A stretch of 24,406 nucleotides of DNA from DATLFI01 sp035524895 (GTDB taxonomy: Bacteria; Acidobacteriota; Thermoanaerobaculia; Multivoradales; Multivoraceae), in contig DATLFI010000101.1 of NCBI GenBank assembly GCA_035524895.1, positions 1-24,406 of the forward strand, written 5' to 3'. The notes under the pieces were generated by a model, which did no database searches, had not been told where the DNA came from, and was given only the letters and a program-made list of their open reading frames with translations. Both the position numbers and the translations under genes were made by a program. Positions 21,653-24,406 of this stretch are shown here, in pieces (positions within the stretch are counted from its first letter, which is position 1; the number at the start of each line of letters is the position of its first letter).

Positions 21653-24394
21653 CTACAAGTCGTTCCAGCTCAGCAGCGCGTTCCACACCACTCGGTGATC
21701 CGACCGGTTGAGATCGCGGTGGAGAGGGTTGAAGTTCACCGCGACGATGTGTCCGTCGCCGACAGGAACCGAGAGGATCGCCGGGCGGTCGACCAGGTCG
21801 TTCTGATTGCGTGCCCCGCCGCTGACCACCAGCTCGCTGCCGGCCGAGGCCCCACCCCAGCGCGCGACCACGAAACGCGGGTCCTCCGGACCGTCGAGGC
21901 AGCCGGTGCAGTAGGCCATGCGCAGCCAGCGCTTGGGTTCGTCCCACGACTCGAAGAGCCCGCGGAAGAACGAGGTTTGCTCGCCGTAGCCGTAGGAGCG
22001 CGGGTGCTCGGGACGCACGAAGCGGGCGCGCAGCTCGGCGCCCGGCGTGTGCGCGCCGTCGTGCTCGAGGCGGACCGAGCGCACGAGCCCGCCCTCGAGC
22101 ACCAGCCGCGTGCCGCGACCGAGCGCGACCAGCAGGCCGCCGCCCTCGACGAAGCGCTGTAGCTCGGCCAGGCCGGCGAACCCGATGCCTCCGGTGATGT
22201 CCTCCGAAGTCGCGGGCGTGCCGTGGCTGGGGTGGCGCGCCGTGGCGGTGAAGGCGAGCGGCCCGGTCGACTTCGGCAGGCCGTGGATCTGCGCCTGCAG
22301 GTCGAGGTCGACGTGGCCGTAGAGGATGGCGTCCACGCGCTCGCGCAGCGCTCCGGGCGGCGCGTCGCGGATGTCCTCGTCGCGCAAGTACTGGTACGGG
22401 ATGGCGCGCTGGTCGAACGTGTGGCGCACCCAGCCGATGGAGTCGGTGTCGGCCCAGGGCACCCAGACGCCGAGGCGCGGCGGGTCGGCGTCGTGGCGGG
22501 GCACGTCGGGGGCCGCCGCGAGGCTCTCGACCGTAAGGCCAAGATCGGTCGCGACCTCCCGCAACAGCGCGGCAGCTCGCGGCTGCGGCGGCACGAGCCA
22601 CGTTCCCGCCGGATACTCGTCGCCGCCGGATGCAAAAGCGCGCTTCGCGAGCTCGACACGCAGGTCGGCCAGCCGATAGCGCGCCTCGAGCAGGCTTTCC
22701 TGGCCGAGGTCCGCGAGCACGAACCACGGCCCCTCGCCGTCCACGCTGCCTGCAGGTCGCGGGTCGTCCTCGAGGAGCGAACGCGGGACGTCGCGGACGG
22801 CCGCGTCGTCGAGCGCGACCGCCTCGAGGCCGTAGTGCACCGGCAGGGCCCACGAAACGTCGTCGTAGGGCGGGCGATCGGTCTCCTCGGGGAACTCCTG
22901 CGGCTGGAGCAGGTCGAGGGCGTAGTCGCGGTAGGGCTGGTCGAGCAGCACCAGGAAAGTACCTTCCAACGAACCCCCCGCGCGGTGCACCTCGATGTGC
23001 TGTCGTCGCAGCAGCGAAACCATCTGCGCGACGCGCCGCGGGTCGCCCTGGTCCGCGGGGATCGCAATGGCGCGCGGCGAGCCAGCGACGCCACGCTGCC
23101 AGGAGTTGTAGCCCTTGCGGTAGAAGTTGCGCAGCAGCCGATCGGGGTGACGCGCCGACCAGTCGAGGATGGCGAGCGCGGCGGTCTGCGTGTAGTTGAG
23201 GTTGTCGCGCGCCGACCACTGGAAGCTCGCGGGCGGCGGCGACGGCCGGTACCACTGCTGCGTCGTGCTGTCTTCGTCGAGGGTGTGGCGCACCGTCTCG
23301 GCGGTGCCGGAGCCGAAGGTCTCGTAGCCGCGACCCAGACTGTTGTGGTTCATCGCGATCGAGTCGAGGTAGTGGTGGCCGAAGCCCTCGCCGAAGTCCC
23401 ACGTCCACACGCCGGGCATGCCGAGCGCGGTGAGCGTGGTCACCTCGTGGAAGCTCATTTCGAGGAACTCGGCGAACACGATCGGGTCGAGGCGGGGGTT
23501 GTACGGCCCGGTGCCGTTCCAGGTCAGCAGCAGCGGGATCGCCTCGTGCAGGTCGTGGATGACCTGCGGGTGGTACTCGAAGAACATGCGCGCCACCGCC
23601 TGGGTCTCGCGCTGGCTGAGCTGGTGCGCGTCGCGGTTGGCGTCGACGAACACGTAGCGGCCCCAGTACGGCGGCGAGATGCGCGGCAGCTCGTCGAACA
23701 CCGTCTTGCCGCGCAGGTGGCGGTAGAACCAGTCGACCATCTTGTCGCGGCCGTCGGGGTTCGAGACCGGGTTGATCAGCACCACCACGTTCTCGCGGAT
23801 GCGGCGGGCCCACGGCTGCTCGGACACCGCGAGCCGGTACGCCATCTCGACCATCGCCTCGGGCGAGCCGCTCTCGTCGGCGTGGAGCGCGGCGTTGAAG
23901 TAGTAGAACGGCCGGGCGCCCGATGCGATCAGCACCTCCGCTTGCTCGGGCGTGGTGCGTCGCGGATCGGCGAGCGCGGCGGTGTGCGCCTTGAGCTCGT
24001 CGAGTCGCGCGATGCCGTCCTCGTCGGCGACCGCCACCAGCAGGATCTCGCGACCCTCCCAGCTCTCGCCGATCGGAAAAACCGCCACCCGCGGCGACGC
24101 CGCATCGAGCTTGCGCAGGTAGGCGTAGATTTCGCTGCTGGATGCCAACTCGGAGGGCGCGCCCATGATGCGACCGAAGTGGTCGGTCGGAGAGGGCACC
24201 GACGCCGACTCCGGCACGTACGCCACCCACGGGCTCGCGAAGCGAGGCTCGCTGGTCGCGCGCGCGATCGCCTCCACGGAGCCGGGCTCGGGAGTGTCGG
24301 GGGCATTGGGGTGTTGCGCCAAGGCCGATAGCTCGGTCGTCAGGAGAGGGACCGACAGCCAAAGTGCGAGGAGCGTTCCGACCCGGGGTTTCAT
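21653..24394 (-). CDS. Secreted M14-family zinc carboxypeptidase
   Basis: A 913-residue protein. A signal peptide (residues 1-27, ending ALA|QH) leads to a M14 carboxypeptidase domain. Zinc ligands are visible in the HADE box (H171, E174: NAALHADESGS) and DLHE (H283). Substrate residues lie in SNPDGRD (212-217) and DANRDA (N253, R254). A long C-terminal part (about 450-900) looks like a beta-rich or GATase-like accessory domain and ends in NALLSWNDL. Members digest peptides or remodel cell-wall or protein termini outside the cell; the substrate is unknown. The ATG is 12 bp from the window end, so upstream regulation is not seen. It converges with the transporter gene. Confidence 0.9.
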   Translation of the reverse strand: MKPRVGTLLALWLSVPLLTTELSALAQHPNAPDTPEPGSVEAIARATSEPRFASPWVAYVPESASVPSPTDHFGRIMGAPSELASSSEIYAYLRKLDAASPRVAVFPIGESWEGREILLVAVADEDGIARLDELKAHTAALADPRRTTPEQAEVLIASGARPFYYFNAALHADESGSPEAMVEMAYRLAVSEQPWARRIRENVVVLINPVSNPDGRDKMVDWFYRHLRGKTVFDELPRISPPYWGRYVFVDANRDAHQLSQRETQAVARMFFEYHPQVIHDLHEAIPLLLTWNGTGPYNPRLDPIVFAEFLEMSFHEVTTLTALGMPGVWTWDFGEGFGHHYLDSIAMNHNSLGRGYETFGSGTAETVRHTLDEDSTTQQWYRPSPPPASFQWSARDNLNYTQTAALAILDWSARHPDRLLRNFYRKGYNSWQRGVAGSPRAIAIPADQGDPRRVAQMVSLLRRQHIEVHRAGGSLEGTFLVLLDQPYRDYALDLLQPQEFPEETDRPPYDDVSWALPVHYGLEAVALDDAAVRDVPRSLLEDDPRPAGSVDGEGPWFVLADLGQESLLEARYRLADLRVELAKRAFASGGDEYPAGTWLVPPQPRAAALLREVATDLGLTVESLAAAPDVPRHDADPPRLGVWVPWADTDSIGWVRHTFDQRAIPYQYLRDEDIRDAPPGALRERVDAILYGHVDLDLQAQIHGLPKSTGPLAFTATARHPSHGTPATSEDITGGIGFAGLAELQRFVEGGGLLVALGRGTRLVLEGGLVRSVRLEHDGAHTPGAELRARFVRPEHPRSYGYGEQTSFFRGLFESWDEPKRWLRMAYCTGCLDGPEDPRFVVARWGGASAGSELVVSGGARNQNDLVDRPAILSVPVGDGHIVAVNFNPLHRDLNRSDHRVVWNALLSWNDL

Positions 24395-24406
24395 GAGCTG
24401 ATCCTC

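Noticed and set aside
22223..24331. 702-codon plus-strand frame and 934-codon minus frame over the peptidase
   Set aside because: Shadows of the M14 gene, which has recognisable catalytic motifs.
1..24406. CRISPR array, IS element or transposase
   Set aside because: No regularly spaced repeats, and no transposase or recombinase-like protein was recognised.

Overview
The window is GC-rich bacterial DNA with strong G/C preference at third codon positions. The Ser/Thr kinase fused to TPRs, secreted M14 and S8 peptidases, and an FGE-sulfatase-fold lipoprotein-like target gene suggest an Acidobacteriota-like or similar free-living Gram-negative lineage. That assignment is inference from gene content; no 16S or ribosomal marker is present.

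Layout. (1) 1-2343: membrane Ser/Thr kinase with TPR tail, apparently broken by a frameshifting deletion in the N-lobe; then a small disordered protein (2428-2664). (2) 2716-4863, minus strand: a DUF234-type ATPase and a VapBC-like toxin-antitoxin pair with related GCATA motifs upstream. (3) 4885-5268: no convincing gene; 5269-6171: C-terminal half of a subtilisin-like protease that lacks its catalytic Asp and His. (4) 6210-10307, plus strand: a compact phage/mobile-element-like operon in which most genes overlap by 4 nt (primase/PriCT-like protein, Spo11/TopoVI-A-like Toprim protein, terminase-small-subunit-like zinc protein and small unknowns). (5) 10044-11585, minus strand: the most interesting part, a partial diversity-generating retroelement (DGR). 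It has a secreted FGE-sulfatase-fold target with a C-terminal variable region, a long GC hairpin just after it, and an Avd-like four-helix protein missing its last helix. No reverse transcriptase or template repeat is visible in the window. (6) 11721-15056: small accessory genes, including a divergent control region for an HTH regulator that probably has a leaderless mRNA. (7) 15132-15206: tRNA-Thr(CGT) with encoded CCA. (8) 15452-24394: chromosomal genes: an unusually long Smc with two low-complexity insertions, an SLC13/TrkA_C transporter, and a secreted M14 zinc carboxypeptidase.

Interpretation. Regions 3-6 look like accessory DNA between a signalling gene and conserved housekeeping genes. 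Gene ends are broken on both sides of the phage-like operon (subtilase N-terminus on the left, Avd C-terminus on the right), so the operon probably arrived with rearrangement or deletion, and may have removed the DGR template and reverse transcriptase. If the target still diversifies, the RT must act from elsewhere in the genome. All statements come from reading the sequence by eye; no database search was run.
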